A DNA stretch of 64,000 nucleotides from Flavobacterium sp. NRK1 (GTDB lineage Bacteria > Bacteroidota > Bacteroidia > Flavobacteriales > Flavobacteriaceae). Shown one piece after another: positions 47,087 to 55,306 of the stretch; positions within the stretch are counted from its first letter, which is position 1, and each line of letters opens with the position of its first letter. Location of the stretch: positions 2,422,571 to 2,486,570 of the forward strand of contig NZ_JAMXLA010000001.1 in NCBI RefSeq assembly GCF_024054175.1, written 5' to 3'. Under the pieces are notes generated by a model, which saw nothing but the letters and a program-made list of their open reading frames with translations, was not told the DNA's origin and searched no databases. The position numbers and the translations under genes are program-made.

Positions 47087-47426
47087 ATGGATAACAAGGC
47101 AATATTTTTAGCGGCAAACGATAAGATAACTAAAGGGGACAACGAAGGCTTTCCTGGCTTTTTGCTTAGAGGATGTGATATGGGAATTCATCGGCGATCG
47201 TGTGCCGGAAGGCAAAACAGCCGTGTGGGAATATCTTAAAGAAAATTATACAGAGCCTCCGGTTTTTGATGTGCAGCACTTCATAGGGAGGTAATTACGT
47301 GAGCGCAATCGGGAAATCACGATGAAGAATGCCGTCGATATCCCCCGCACTTATTCGTACTGCGATGTCTGGCGCTTTAGTGACGGAAAGAGGGCTGCAC
47401 TGCAGGCTTTTGTAATCGAACTATAG
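47087..47426 (+). pseudogene. SnoaL/NTF2-like gene decayed by frameshifts
   Basis: Reading three frames in turn gives a continuous SnoaL-like protein: MDNKAIFLAANDKITKGDNE from ATG 47087, then EDVIWEFIGDRVPEGK and AVWEYLKENYTEPPVFD shifted by one base, then GNYVSAIG in a third frame, and finally EITMKNAVDIPRTYSYCDV ending RAALQAFVIEL at TAG 47424-47426. At least three indels (near 47146, 47286 and 47312) interrupt it. It is clearly a pseudogene of the same class as the small proteins at 41216 and 52644. Confidence 0.82.
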
Positions 47427-47476
47427 GAATAATTAACCTTCTTTACACAATATATACACTATAAATAGTTACCAAT

Positions 47477-48391
47477 ATGCTTGATTTAGTAATACCTACG
47501 CGACATGCAGAAATAACCCCGGGCTTTGCAGTTAAGAGGATACTCCCTTACCAGCTACGGAGGATGATAGGCCCCTTTATCTTTATGGACCACGGCGGAC
47601 CCGTAGACATTCCGACAGAACGCGGATCGAACCTCGATGTACTTCCGCATCCTCATATCGGGCTATCAACCGTAAGCTACCTCTTTAGCGGCAATGTTAC
47701 CCACAGAGACAGCCTTGGGGTAGAAATGGTTATAAAACCTGGTGAAGTAAACTGGATGACCGCGGGAAAGGGTATCGCCCACAGCGAACGCTTTGAGGAT
47801 CCCGCGATCCTGGCGGGCGGGCAACTGGAGATGATCCAGACCTGGGTAGCTTTGCCTGAAAAGGACGAGGAAGGCGACCCCTCATTTATGAACTATACCG
47901 CAGAGCAATTACCGGTTTTTACCGACAAGGGCATCTGGATGCGCCTTATTGCCGGAGATGCCTACGGGCTGGCCAGCAGCGTGAAGACCGCCTCGCCCTT
48001 GTTTTATGTACATGTGGTTTTGCAGCAGAGTGCGCATTTTGGCTTGCCAAAAGGGCATAGCGAAAGGGGGTTGTATATCGTAAGAGGCAGTCTGGAGGTA
48101 AATGGAGTGGTTTACCCTGCCGGAAACCTATTAGTTTTTACAAAGGGCGTCGACCCCCTGATCATCGCAAAAGAAGCGGCAACACTGATGCTGCTGGGTG
48201 GTGAACACCTGGGCGAGCGGCACATCTGGTGGAATTTTGTATCGAGTCGTAAAGAGCGTATCGAACAGGCAAAAGAGGACTGGAAACAGGGCCGCATAAT
48301 ATTGCCGCCCAGTGACGACAGTGAGTTTATACCCTTGCCGGAAGACAAGTACAGGCCGGCAGGAGGGCCACCACCGGGAGCACTTTCATAA
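47477..48391 (+). CDS. Pirin-family cupin protein
   Basis: A 304-residue bicupin with the pirin N-terminus (VKRILPYQLRRMIGPFIFMDHGGPVD) and the metal site PHPHIGLSTVSYLF plus HRDSLG and GKGIAHSER, where histidines and a glutamate bind iron in pirins and quercetinases. Function may be a quercetin-type dioxygenase or a redox sensor. It is the first gene of a two-gene unit with the LLM flavoprotein and is much richer in G+C than the genes around it. Its 50-bp upstream region has no box of the Crp type seen nearby. Confidence 0.9.
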   Translation: MLDLVIPTRHAEITPGFAVKRILPYQLRRMIGPFIFMDHGGPVDIPTERGSNLDVLPHPHIGLSTVSYLFSGNVTHRDSLGVEMVIKPGEVNWMTAGKGIAHSERFEDPAILAGGQLEMIQTWVALPEKDEEGDPSFMNYTAEQLPVFTDKGIWMRLIAGDAYGLASSVKTASPLFYVHVVLQQSAHFGLPKGHSERGLYIVRGSLEVNGVVYPAGNLLVFTKGVDPLIIAKEAATLMLLGGEHLGERHIWWNFVSSRKERIEQAKEDWKQGRIILPPSDDSEFIPLPEDKYRPAGGPPPGALS

Positions 48392-48417
48392 ATAATACAT
48401 AACAAAAAAAAACAATA

Positions 48418-49440
48418 ATGGAAATAGGAATAGACAGTTTTGCCTCGGCCATGTATGGCGAAAATAGCCTGAGCAGCGTTGATGCCATGGAACAGCTGCT
48501 TGAACGTATCGTGAGAGCTGACGAGGCAGGCCTCGATGTGTTCGGGATCGGCGAGCACCATAAAAAAGAATTTTTGGACTCCGCTCCCGATGTTATCCTT
48601 GCTGCTGCGGCAGCCAGGACAAAACGCATCCTTTTGGGCAGCGCCGTGAAAGTATTGAGTACCGATGACCCTGTAAGGGTGTACCAAAGCTTTGCCACGC
48701 TGGACCTGATCTCCAGAGGGCGGGCCGAGATCGTAGTGGGCCGAGGCTCGGCGATAGAAGCGTACCCGCTTTTTGGCTATAGCCTGAAGGACTATGATGC
48801 ACTGTTTAAGGAAAAGCTGGAGCTGCTGCTGAAGGTACGTGACAATGAATATGTCACTTGGTCTGGCCAATTCAGGGCGGCATTGGACAACCAGCCGGTC
48901 TATCCAAGGGCCTTACAGGAAAAGCTACCCGTATGGCTGGGTGTAGGGGGAACACCGGAATCTTTTATCCGTGCCGGTTCTTTGGGGCTTCCTCTCATGG
49001 TCGCGGTTATCGGTGGGGAAACAGAACGTTTCCGGTCGCTGATAGATCTGTACCGTGAGGCGGGCCGCAGCGCGGGCTTTGCTCCCGGGCAGCTTAAGGT
49101 CGGGCTACATTCCCCGGGCTATGTGGCCGAAAGTGATGAAAAGGCTATTGCTGACTATTATCCGGGCTATCAGGAATTGTGGACAAAATTAGGAAAGGAG
49201 CGGGGCTGGCCGCCGGTGACCCGCGGGCAATTTGACGCGCTGATCGCACCAAGGGGGGTGCTGGCCGTTGGCGGGCCCGAAGAAGTAGCTAAAAAACTGG
49301 TAAGGCACAGTAAAGCCCTTGGTGGAATTGACAGGTTTACCTTCCAGATGGATAATGCGGGGCTGACACACCAGCAATTGCTGCAATCCATTGAGCTGAT
49401 TGGCACAAAAGTCATTCCGCTTGTAAAGAAAATTCTATAG
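48418..49440 (+). CDS. Luciferase-like (LLM) flavin monooxygenase-family protein
   Basis: A 340-residue TIM-barrel LLM protein with FASAMYGENSL at the N-terminus, IVRADEAGLDVFGIGEHHKKEFLDSAP (EHH near residue 47) and the LSTDDPVRVYQSFATLDLISRGRAEIVVGRGS core. These enzymes use reduced FMN and oxygen on aldehydes, ketones or amines, and LLM proteins of this size often remain annotated as putative monooxygenases. It starts 26 nt after the pirin gene, in the same GC-rich block. Confidence 0.88.
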   Translation: MEIGIDSFASAMYGENSLSSVDAMEQLLERIVRADEAGLDVFGIGEHHKKEFLDSAPDVILAAAAARTKRILLGSAVKVLSTDDPVRVYQSFATLDLISRGRAEIVVGRGSAIEAYPLFGYSLKDYDALFKEKLELLLKVRDNEYVTWSGQFRAALDNQPVYPRALQEKLPVWLGVGGTPESFIRAGSLGLPLMVAVIGGETERFRSLIDLYREAGRSAGFAPGQLKVGLHSPGYVAESDEKAIADYYPGYQELWTKLGKERGWPPVTRGQFDALIAPRGVLAVGGPEEVAKKLVRHSKALGGIDRFTFQMDNAGLTHQQLLQSIELIGTKVIPLVKKIL

Positions 49441-49646
49441 TCATGTCACATTGTCAACATTATGTCGTTTCCCGGAAGTAAAATTCAGCCTTTGGGTCTG
49501 GCTTAAGGCTGACCTGATAAGCGGCTACAAAGACCGTTTTGAAGAGGCCCATCAGACCGTTACTTTCCTTTTGTGCCCGGTGCCTATTCCGGCCTGGCAA
49601 AATCATACCGGCTCAATTAGAAAAGCAATAATAATTATAAAAAGCA

Positions 49647-49931
49647 ATGGAAATAATATTAAAAGAAAATGGCAGTAAAGGTTTTGCCATGGCAAGTGAG
49701 AATAACAAACGTGCAGGGATGATGACCTATTCGATAGCAGGCCCTGAGCTGATTATCATAGACCACACCGATGTTGAACCTGATTTCAATGGCAAGGGTG
49801 TCGGCAGACAATTGCTGTATGCTATCGTAGAAATGGCAAGGGAAAAAAATATAAAGATTATCCCTTTATGTCCGTTTGCGGCATCTGTTTTCAAGAAGAT
49901 GGATGACATTAAAGATGTGCTTAAAGCCTGA
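49647..49931 (+). CDS. Small GNAT-like acetyltransferase (COG2388 type)
   Basis: A 94-residue single-domain GNAT protein. The acetyl-CoA loop is DFNGKGVGRQLLYAIVEMARE, with conserved YSIAGPELIIIDHTDVEP before it and PLCPFAASVFKK at the end. These short GNATs (YidJ/COG2388) acetylate small amines or proteins. A similar gene is at 55307. Between it and the LLM gene lie about 200 bp with a GC-rich frame I cannot identify; it may be the tail of a decayed gene. Confidence 0.83.
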   Translation: MEIILKENGSKGFAMASENNKRAGMMTYSIAGPELIIIDHTDVEPDFNGKGVGRQLLYAIVEMAREKNIKIIPLCPFAASVFKKMDDIKDVLKA

Positions 49932-50308
49932 ACAATTTGTTGTGTCCATCCCCGGAGGGATGGATACCTTTTTGAGAATGCCAGAACATTTCCAGGGATG
50001 TATGCTTTCACATAGTTGATTATTCCTTAAAGGGGATGATACTGGTAAACTTATAAGTAATGATGAAAGGTCTTACTCTGAACGTGTAAACCTTGGATTT
50101 CATGCAAAATGACTGATAGGAAAATAAGGAATTGGCAATAAATTATTGAACGTAAAACCTTGCCTGACTTGTGGCTGGTTACGATTACCAGCTAAATTTG
50201 GAGATGCACAGCTTTAATTTACGAATTTTATCTATTTTTATTTAAGGAAACAGGTTAGAATTCCTTTAAAGCGGAGGCTTAACCGAAAGGTATAGTTTTA
50301 ACAAATAA
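49932..50308. other. Intergenic stretch with a terminator and the Crp/Fnr promoter area
   Basis: TCCATCC / GGATGGA (49945-49964) with a following CTTTTTG tract is a plausible terminator of the GNAT gene. The remaining 340 bp show no frame that can be supported. The regulatory region of the following Crp/Fnr gene must lie here; no TCATCG box is visible. Confidence 0.5.
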
Positions 50309-50878
50309 ATGATGGAGCAATTATTCAGGGCACATATAGAAAGGGTTATCAGGCTGACCGATGAAGAGTTCGGGCTATTGATGTCGCATTTTTCGTTGAA
50401 GAATTTTAAAAGGCGTGATTTTCTGATCCGAAAAGGCGAAAGCGTCAAATATACGTTTTGGGTAGTATCAGGACTTTTAAAGCTTGAACATGAGGATGCC
50501 TCAGGAAAACAGCATGTAGTGGCCTTTGCTATGGAAGACTGGTGGGAAGGTGATTATTATGCGTTCTATAACCAAAGCCCTGCCACAATGTCCCTGCAGG
50601 CCCTTGAAGATACCCAGGTGCTTTGCATGACCCTTCAGGATTATAATGCCTTATGCACAACCCTTCCCAAAATCACCTATTTCTTTTTAGAGAAAGCAAA
50701 CAGGGGACACATTGGTTCTCAACAACGCATTGTGGAATTGATCAGCGCAAATGCAAAAGAGCGTTACGATAAGCTCTTGAGTAGGTATCCCGCGCTATTC
50801 CAGCGTGTTCCCCATACCCTTATCGCTTCTTATCTTGGTGTCACAAGGGAAACCCTGAGCAGGTTATTGACGGCTTAA
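50309..50878 (+). CDS. Crp/Fnr-family transcriptional regulator
   Basis: A 189-residue regulator with a cyclic-nucleotide-binding beta-roll (DFLIRKGESVKYTFWVVSGLLKLEHE) and a C-terminal winged helix (PHTLIASYLGVTRETLSRLLTA). There is no cysteine cluster. ATG 50312 is also usable. The recognition helix TRETLSRLL is close to the TKETLSRVR and TKDTLSRIK of its neighbours, so the paralogues may share a target motif. A Crp-like site and the exported RidA gene lie directly downstream. Confidence 0.88.
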   Translation: MMEQLFRAHIERVIRLTDEEFGLLMSHFSLKNFKRRDFLIRKGESVKYTFWVVSGLLKLEHEDASGKQHVVAFAMEDWWEGDYYAFYNQSPATMSLQALEDTQVLCMTLQDYNALCTTLPKITYFFLEKANRGHIGSQQRIVELISANAKERYDKLLSRYPALFQRVPHTLIASYLGVTRETLSRLLTA

Positions 50879-50894
50879 TCCACCTGCCTGTAAT

Positions 50895-50940
50895 TGTGAG
50901 ATTTGTCACGGAAAATAAGCCGTGTATCCGGCGAACTTTG
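50895..50940 (+). promoter_or_regulatory. Crp-like site and promoter of the RidA gene
   Basis: TGTGAGATTTGTCACG (50895-50910) has the arms TGTGA and TCAC with 6 bp between, close to the CRP consensus. The -7 box GAACTTTG (50933-50940) follows. Its spacing matches the box of the promoter at 52293. Transcription would start near 50947, 20 nt before the ATG at 50966. Confidence 0.62.
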
Positions 50941-50965
50941 CAAAATCGATTTAATACAGAAGATC

Positions 50966-51436
50966 ATGAAAAGTTTCGTTACGATTTTAGCACTCACATT
51001 AGTAACAGCAGCACCGATTACGGCGCAGGATAAAAAAGTAAAACATATGGAAAAACGTGAAATTAACCCCTGGAAATGGCAGGACGACCGTAATTATGTC
51101 CAGGCAGTAGAAGTAAAAAATCCCGAAGCTACATTATACATTTCAGGGCAGACGGCTATTAACGCAAACGGTATATCGAGCAATGAAGATATGCGTACCC
51201 AGCTGACAAAGGCCATTGAAAACCTTGAGACTGTAATTAGAGAGGCAGGGTATGAGCCTAAGAACATAGTGCGCTTAAATGTGTACACGACCTCCCACGA
51301 AGAATTCTTTAAAGAATGGGACGTATTGCAGGGCTGGACAGTAAAAAATGGTATAAAGCAGGCAGGTACCTACCTTGAGGTAAAATACCTTTTTGAGACC
51401 TTAAAGGTTGAGTTAGAAGCTACGGTCGTAAGGTAA
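50966..51436 (+). CDS. Exported RidA-family protein
   Basis: A 156-residue protein from ATG 50966: a signal peptide (about 1-21, ending ITAQ) precedes a RidA/YjgF domain with VEVKNPEATLYISGQTAINANG, DMRTQLTKAIENLETVIREAGYEP and the terminal VKYLFETLKVELEATVVR. RidA deaminates enamine/imine intermediates and is normally cytoplasmic, so export is unusual. Earlier in-frame starts (TTG 50903) would place the promoter inside the gene. The Crp-like site before it points to control by a nearby Crp/Fnr regulator. Confidence 0.82.
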   Translation: MKSFVTILALTLVTAAPITAQDKKVKHMEKREINPWKWQDDRNYVQAVEVKNPEATLYISGQTAINANGISSNEDMRTQLTKAIENLETVIREAGYEPKNIVRLNVYTTSHEEFFKEWDVLQGWTVKNGIKQAGTYLEVKYLFETLKVELEATVVR

Positions 51437-51505
51437 GTATGTGGCATGCAATATTCCTACAGGTCCGACCGATCTGAAAGGGTGTCGTAGCACATAACGC
51501 GATAG

Positions 51506-51546
51506 AGGTTGGTGATTTCCGGAAAGGGAACACCGACCTTTTTTTT
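51506..51546 (+). terminator. Terminator between RidA and the convergent Crp/Fnr gene
   Basis: AGGTTGGTG (51506-51514) pairs with CACCGACCT (51531-51539), with one G-U pair and further pairing inside the loop, followed by a run of T. Confidence 0.7.
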
Positions 51547-51570
51547 ATGAATGAAAGTTGCTTATTGTCC

Positions 51571-52146
51571 TTAACCCTGTCGTTTGATACGGCTAAGGGT
51601 ATCTTTTGTAATACCGAGGTACGATGCGATGAGGTGCTGTGGGAAGCGTTCCAGAAAATCAGGATGGGAGGCGACGAAATCGGCATAGCGTTTTTCAGCC
51701 CCCCCACTTATTGATGACGTGAGCCTTTTTAAGTTGGCGACACTGTTTCTGTCGTCCATTATCCTCACCATTTCAGCAAATGCAGGGCAGCGGTTCAGCA
51801 GCTCTATAACGTCAGTTCTGGTGATCAGTAATAATTCGGTATCCTCCCAGGCATCAATATTGTATCGGGAAGGTGTAAATGTTGTATAACTTTCGCGGTC
51901 GCCTACCCACCAGTTCTCAATGAACAGTTGTACGATGCATACCGTACCCTTGTCGTCAACGGTATATTGGCGCATTGCGCCATTTACGATAAACCCGTAG
52001 TATTTGCAGATATCCCCTTCCTGTAAAAAGTATTGTCTTCTACGCAGCCGCTTAGGCGTAAAATAAGATTTTATAATCTCAAAATCGCTTTCTGATGCCC
52101 CATTGGGCAGATACCGGTTTATATAATCAAATAGTTGTTTCATCAT
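51571..52146 (-). CDS. Crp/Fnr-family transcriptional regulator
   Basis: A 191-residue regulator from ATG 52146, which is preceded by a good AGGAGGA ribosome site and a TTATTTTTG -7 box. A longer frame to a TTG at 52299 is unlikely, because it would run through the promoter and the operator. The cNMP domain (FLQEGDICKYYGFIVNGAMRQY) and the winged helix (PQHLIASYLGITKDTLSRIKRQG) are close to the paralogue at 42559. It is read towards RidA. An inverted repeat TTGACAAATGTCAT lies upstream at 52293, pointing the other way. Confidence 0.88.
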   Translation of the reverse strand: MMKQLFDYINRYLPNGASESDFEIIKSYFTPKRLRRRQYFLQEGDICKYYGFIVNGAMRQYTVDDKGTVCIVQLFIENWWVGDRESYTTFTPSRYNIDAWEDTELLLITRTDVIELLNRCPAFAEMVRIMDDRNSVANLKRLTSSISGGAEKRYADFVASHPDFLERFPQHLIASYLGITKDTLSRIKRQG

Positions 52147-52292
52147 TCCTCCTAAAAGCAAAAATAAGCTTTTTTTCTTAGTATCGGAAGTGCCGGGAAT
52201 TACTGGGACTACAGTTCTGGGTAGAGGAGCTATAACACCGCTGCTAAAGATGAGCCTAAAAAGAATGAATAGACATTTGTATACTTTTTTTT

Positions 52293-52336
52293 TTGACAAA
52301 TGTCATCGTTATTTTTTTGTATAAAAAGGAACTTTG
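52293..52336 (+). promoter_or_regulatory. Promoter with TTGACAAATGTCATCG operator
   Basis: TTGACAAATGTCATCG (52293-52308) contains the inverted repeat TGACA-AA-TGTCA. A GAACTTTG -7 box (52329-52336) follows, 31 nt from the ATCG A. The box carries both halves of the element seen only partly at 42379 and 43205. It points at a short interrupted frame (52373-52591) and the SnoaL-like gene at 52644. Confidence 0.62.
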
Positions 52337-52372
52337 TGTTGATATGCTTATGATTTTAACTATTGCAGTTAA

Positions 52373-52591
52373 ATGTATGATGTAGCTACCTGTAGAATGT
52401 GGGAGATTGGTAACAGCAGCTACACCTTCCCAGATTTTGTGTTTACAAAACTTAAACCGGTTATTATTAACAATAGATAGGCAGGTTTATATGGTGCAGG
52501 CCCAAAAACGGCAAGCATCTGTTGGTACGGGGATGGATATAGCCCATTTTTAGAACGGCAGGATCAAATCTCTACACGTATTCCTGATTAA
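52373..52591 (+). pseudogene. Short reading frame interrupted by TAG (possible gene remnant)
   Basis: ATG 52373 opens 35 codons (MWEIGNSSYTFPDFVFTKLKP near the start), then a TAG at 52478-52480. The same frame goes on with AGLYGAGPKTASICWYGDGYSPF and ends at TAA 52589-52591. The reading is protein-like in composition and loosely recalls a lamin-tail-type beta segment, but I cannot name it with confidence. It sits 30 nt downstream of a Crp-type promoter. Confidence 0.35.
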
Positions 52592-52643
52592 ATAACAAAA
52601 GGTGACAAGGCGAAAATATCATTAAAAACTTAATTGTATTAAA

Positions 52644-53012
52644 ATGACAAATAAAGAGATCATACTAAGAGCAATGAATGAATTGTTTCATGAAAAGGAT
52701 AGCGAAGCAATAGAGCGTTATTGGCATAAGGAATATAAACAACACAATCCGTCTATGACAGACGGCCATCAGGGACTTAAAAATTTGCTTCCTGTTCTAG
52801 ATGCAGGCTTTAAATGGAAACCTGGGATAATTGTTGAGCAGGGCGATATTGTTATTACCCACAGCCAGGTTCAAGGCTGGGGGCCGGCTCCTGTAATTGT
52901 TGTCGATATCTTCAGGTTAGAAGACGGAAAAATAGCAGAACACTGGGATGTGGTACAGGAAGAAGTTCCTGCTTCAAAATCAGCCAGCGGCAATGCAATG
53001 ACATCATTTTAA
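52644..53012 (+). CDS. SnoaL-like (NTF2-fold) protein
   Basis: A 122-residue NTF2-fold protein: LFHEKDSEAIERYWHKEYKQHNPSM, GLKNLLPVL and the C-terminal VDIFRLEDGKIAEHWDVVQEE are typical of SnoaL-like polyketide-cyclase-type proteins. The exact reaction is unknown; it could be an isomerase or cyclase of a small aromatic or polyketide compound. It is followed after 12 nt by the next small gene, with which it forms an operon under the promoter at 52293-52336 or one nearer to the gene. Confidence 0.85.
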   Translation: MTNKEIILRAMNELFHEKDSEAIERYWHKEYKQHNPSMTDGHQGLKNLLPVLDAGFKWKPGIIVEQGDIVITHSQVQGWGPAPVIVVDIFRLEDGKIAEHWDVVQEEVPASKSASGNAMTSF

Positions 53013-53024
53013 TCTTATCTAAAA

Positions 53025-53345
53025 ATGAAAAACTATCTGACAGGCAATACATACATGATGGAAACGGACTTTTTAAAAGTCAGGCTATTTTTTGAATCAG
53101 ACAATTCATTGGTATTTACAATATTGGACGGAGAACTAACAGCGGTAGGACATACCGAAAAAGTTGAAACGACCATCGCCGAAATCCGTCCGAAGGTTTA
53201 CATGGTTGCTTGGAAAGAAATTTCCGGTGCTACGGTAACTCACGTGGAGGATCATGAAAATGGAATAGTGTATAGTAACGCAACTTTGCCGGATGGAAAC
53301 TTTTACACTATGAGGGGCACTATACAACCTATTAAGCAAGCCTAA
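53025..53345 (+). CDS. Small MoaF-like beta-barrel protein
   Basis: A 106-residue protein of alternating hydrophobic and polar strands (FLKVRLFFESDNSLVF, ETTIAEIRPKVYMVAWKE, GATVTHVEDHENGIVYSNAT, GNFYTMRGTI). This resembles the lipocalin-like MoaF/MoaF-related domain family. No enzyme activity is established for such proteins. It has no signal peptide. It is cotranscribed with the SnoaL-like gene 12 nt upstream and lies about 100 nt before the FAD oxidoreductase. Confidence 0.6.
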   Translation: MKNYLTGNTYMMETDFLKVRLFFESDNSLVFTILDGELTAVGHTEKVETTIAEIRPKVYMVAWKEISGATVTHVEDHENGIVYSNATLPDGNFYTMRGTIQPIKQA

Positions 53346-53448
53346 CTGTCTGATTAAACGTTAAAAAATAATAATAGCCAGAAATTAAAATCATTCTGTG
53401 TGGACTCAAATAAATAAAAAATAAGCTAATAGTAAAATAGTACGTACA

Positions 53449-55089
53449 ATGACCGATCCAAGATTTCCTGTTTTGACCCAAAAACAAATTAGCATACTTA
53501 AAGAATCAGGTACTGTAATAAACTTTGAAAATGAAACGGCAGTTTTTAAAGCCGGGGATAGCGCGTATGATTTTTATGTTGTTTTAGACGGAGCAATATT
53601 TATAAAAGATCCGATTAATCAAAATCAGATTTTGGCATCCCATGGTATAAATGAATTTACCGGAGATAACAGTATGTTATCTGACAGGAGTATTCCTTTT
53701 AGCGCCTATGCATCAAAAGGCAGTACAGTCCTGCGTATTACTCCCGCTGAACTTAAAGAAGTTATTTCCAAGCATAGTGATATATCTGATATCCTTTTGA
53801 GCGCCTTCATTCAGCGACAGGAAACCATGCTGAAAGAATTTAGTGGGGGTATCAAAGTGATAGGTTCTGAAAAATCTAAGGATACTTATGTTTTACGCGA
53901 TTTTATGGAGAAAAACCATATCTGGCATACTTTTCTGGACACAGATGTATCTCAAGAGGCACAACAACTTTTAGAAAATTTTGGACTGAAGGAGGGAGAT
54001 TTACCCATTCTTATAAGCATTACCGGAGAGATCTCGAAAAAACCTACACTTGCAGAACTTGCCAAACAAACAGGTGTCCTCATTGAGTATGGAGATGAAC
54101 TATTTGATGTATTAGTTGTGGGTGCAGGACCGTCAGGACTGGCTGCAAGTGTTTATGCAGCTTCGGAAGGATTAACTGTCATAACAATTGATGGTAATGC
54201 TCCCGGAGGGCAGGCAGGAAAAAGTTCAAAAATTGAAAATTACTTAGGATTCCCTACCGGCATCTCAGGTAACGACCTTGCAAATAGAGCATATATTCAG
54301 GCACAGAAATTTGGCTGTACCATTTCAATCCCACACAAGGCCGAAAAAGTGGAGTATAACGGGAACTATTTTACATTGTGCGCGTCCAATGGGAAAAATA
54401 TAAAAGCTAAAACCATAATTGCAGCCACAGGTGCTAATTATAGACGCCTGCCAGTAGAAAATGTTGAAAAATTTGAAGGCAGCGGTGTTTTTTACTCTGC
54501 TACAGGGATGAACGCCTCAGCGTGTAAAAACGAATTAGTTGGAGTTGTTGGCGGCGGAAATTCGGCAGGTCAGGCGGCATTGTTTTTAGCAGACCATGCC
54601 CACCAGGTCCACGTAATTATTCGTGGCAATGATTTAGGAGACAAAATGAGCGATTACCTGGTGCAGAGGATTTATACTACCCCTAATATTATTGTACATA
54701 AGAATAGTAATATTACACAGCTTAATGGAGCACATTACTTAGAATCTTTAGTACTTGATACACAAGGCAGCAAACAAACCATAGGAATTTCCAATTTATT
54801 CACATTTATAGGTGCAAAGCCGTGTACGGAATGGTTAAACGGGATTGTATCTATGGATGAAAGGGGATTTATATACACCGGTGCAGACGTTACGGAGGGT
54901 GCATTAACCCGATGTTCTATCTATAGTCAAAGGAAGCCGCAATCCCTCGAAACCAGCATTCCAGGATTTTACGCCGTTGGAGACGTCAGGAAAGGATCTG
55001 TAAAAAGGGTTGCTTCTGCGGTTGGTGAGGGTTCGATGGCAATAAGCCAGATCCACCAGTACTTAGCAGAATTAGTTATGACTGTTTAG
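53449..55089 (+). CDS. Thioredoxin-reductase-like FAD protein with N-terminal cNMP domain, CxxC lost
   Basis: A 546-residue protein with three parts: a cyclic-nucleotide-binding-like domain (about 1-130), a thioredoxin-like linker (135-215) and a TrxR-type pyridine-nucleotide oxidoreductase. The FAD motif VGAGPSG is near 224-230 and the NADPH motif GGGNSA at 368-373. The site where thioredoxin reductases have CxxC reads SATG (350-353), so both redox cysteines are missing. It thus cannot reduce thioredoxin in the usual way. The reaction is unknown; a ligand-gated NADPH oxidase-like role is possible (inference). Confidence 0.85.
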   Translation: MTDPRFPVLTQKQISILKESGTVINFENETAVFKAGDSAYDFYVVLDGAIFIKDPINQNQILASHGINEFTGDNSMLSDRSIPFSAYASKGSTVLRITPAELKEVISKHSDISDILLSAFIQRQETMLKEFSGGIKVIGSEKSKDTYVLRDFMEKNHIWHTFLDTDVSQEAQQLLENFGLKEGDLPILISITGEISKKPTLAELAKQTGVLIEYGDELFDVLVVGAGPSGLAASVYAASEGLTVITIDGNAPGGQAGKSSKIENYLGFPTGISGNDLANRAYIQAQKFGCTISIPHKAEKVEYNGNYFTLCASNGKNIKAKTIIAATGANYRRLPVENVEKFEGSGVFYSATGMNASACKNELVGVVGGGNSAGQAALFLADHAHQVHVIIRGNDLGDKMSDYLVQRIYTTPNIIVHKNSNITQLNGAHYLESLVLDTQGSKQTIGISNLFTFIGAKPCTEWLNGIVSMDERGFIYTGADVTEGALTRCSIYSQRKPQSLETSIPGFYAVGDVRKGSVKRVASAVGEGSMAISQIHQYLAELVMTV

Positions 55090-55306
55090 AACGTGGTGTA
55101 AATTTATAAGGCTTTTATTTCGACGACCCCCCGACAGCAACTCTGTTGAGCTATATGCAATAGGCTCATAGTATATTGGACAAGAGAAGATTAGAAAGCA
55201 GTAGAGTTGTGCAGTAAACATTTGTACATAATAGATTTATTAATAAATACAAATAATAAAAGTGTAGTGCAGTATAACAACAACGCTATTGTAATAAATT
55301 ACGACG

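Noticed and set aside
48112..48870. A long minus-strand frame antisense to the pirin and LLM genes
   Set aside because: GC-rich coding DNA opens antisense frames; the sense frames show clear domain motifs.
47477..49440. A transposon cassette carrying the pirin/LLM pair
   Set aside because: The composition is distinct, but no terminal repeats or transposase flank it.
49451..49678. A GC-rich frame between the LLM and GNAT genes
   Set aside because: It begins at a TTG, has no recognised domain and overlaps the next gene; at most a remnant.
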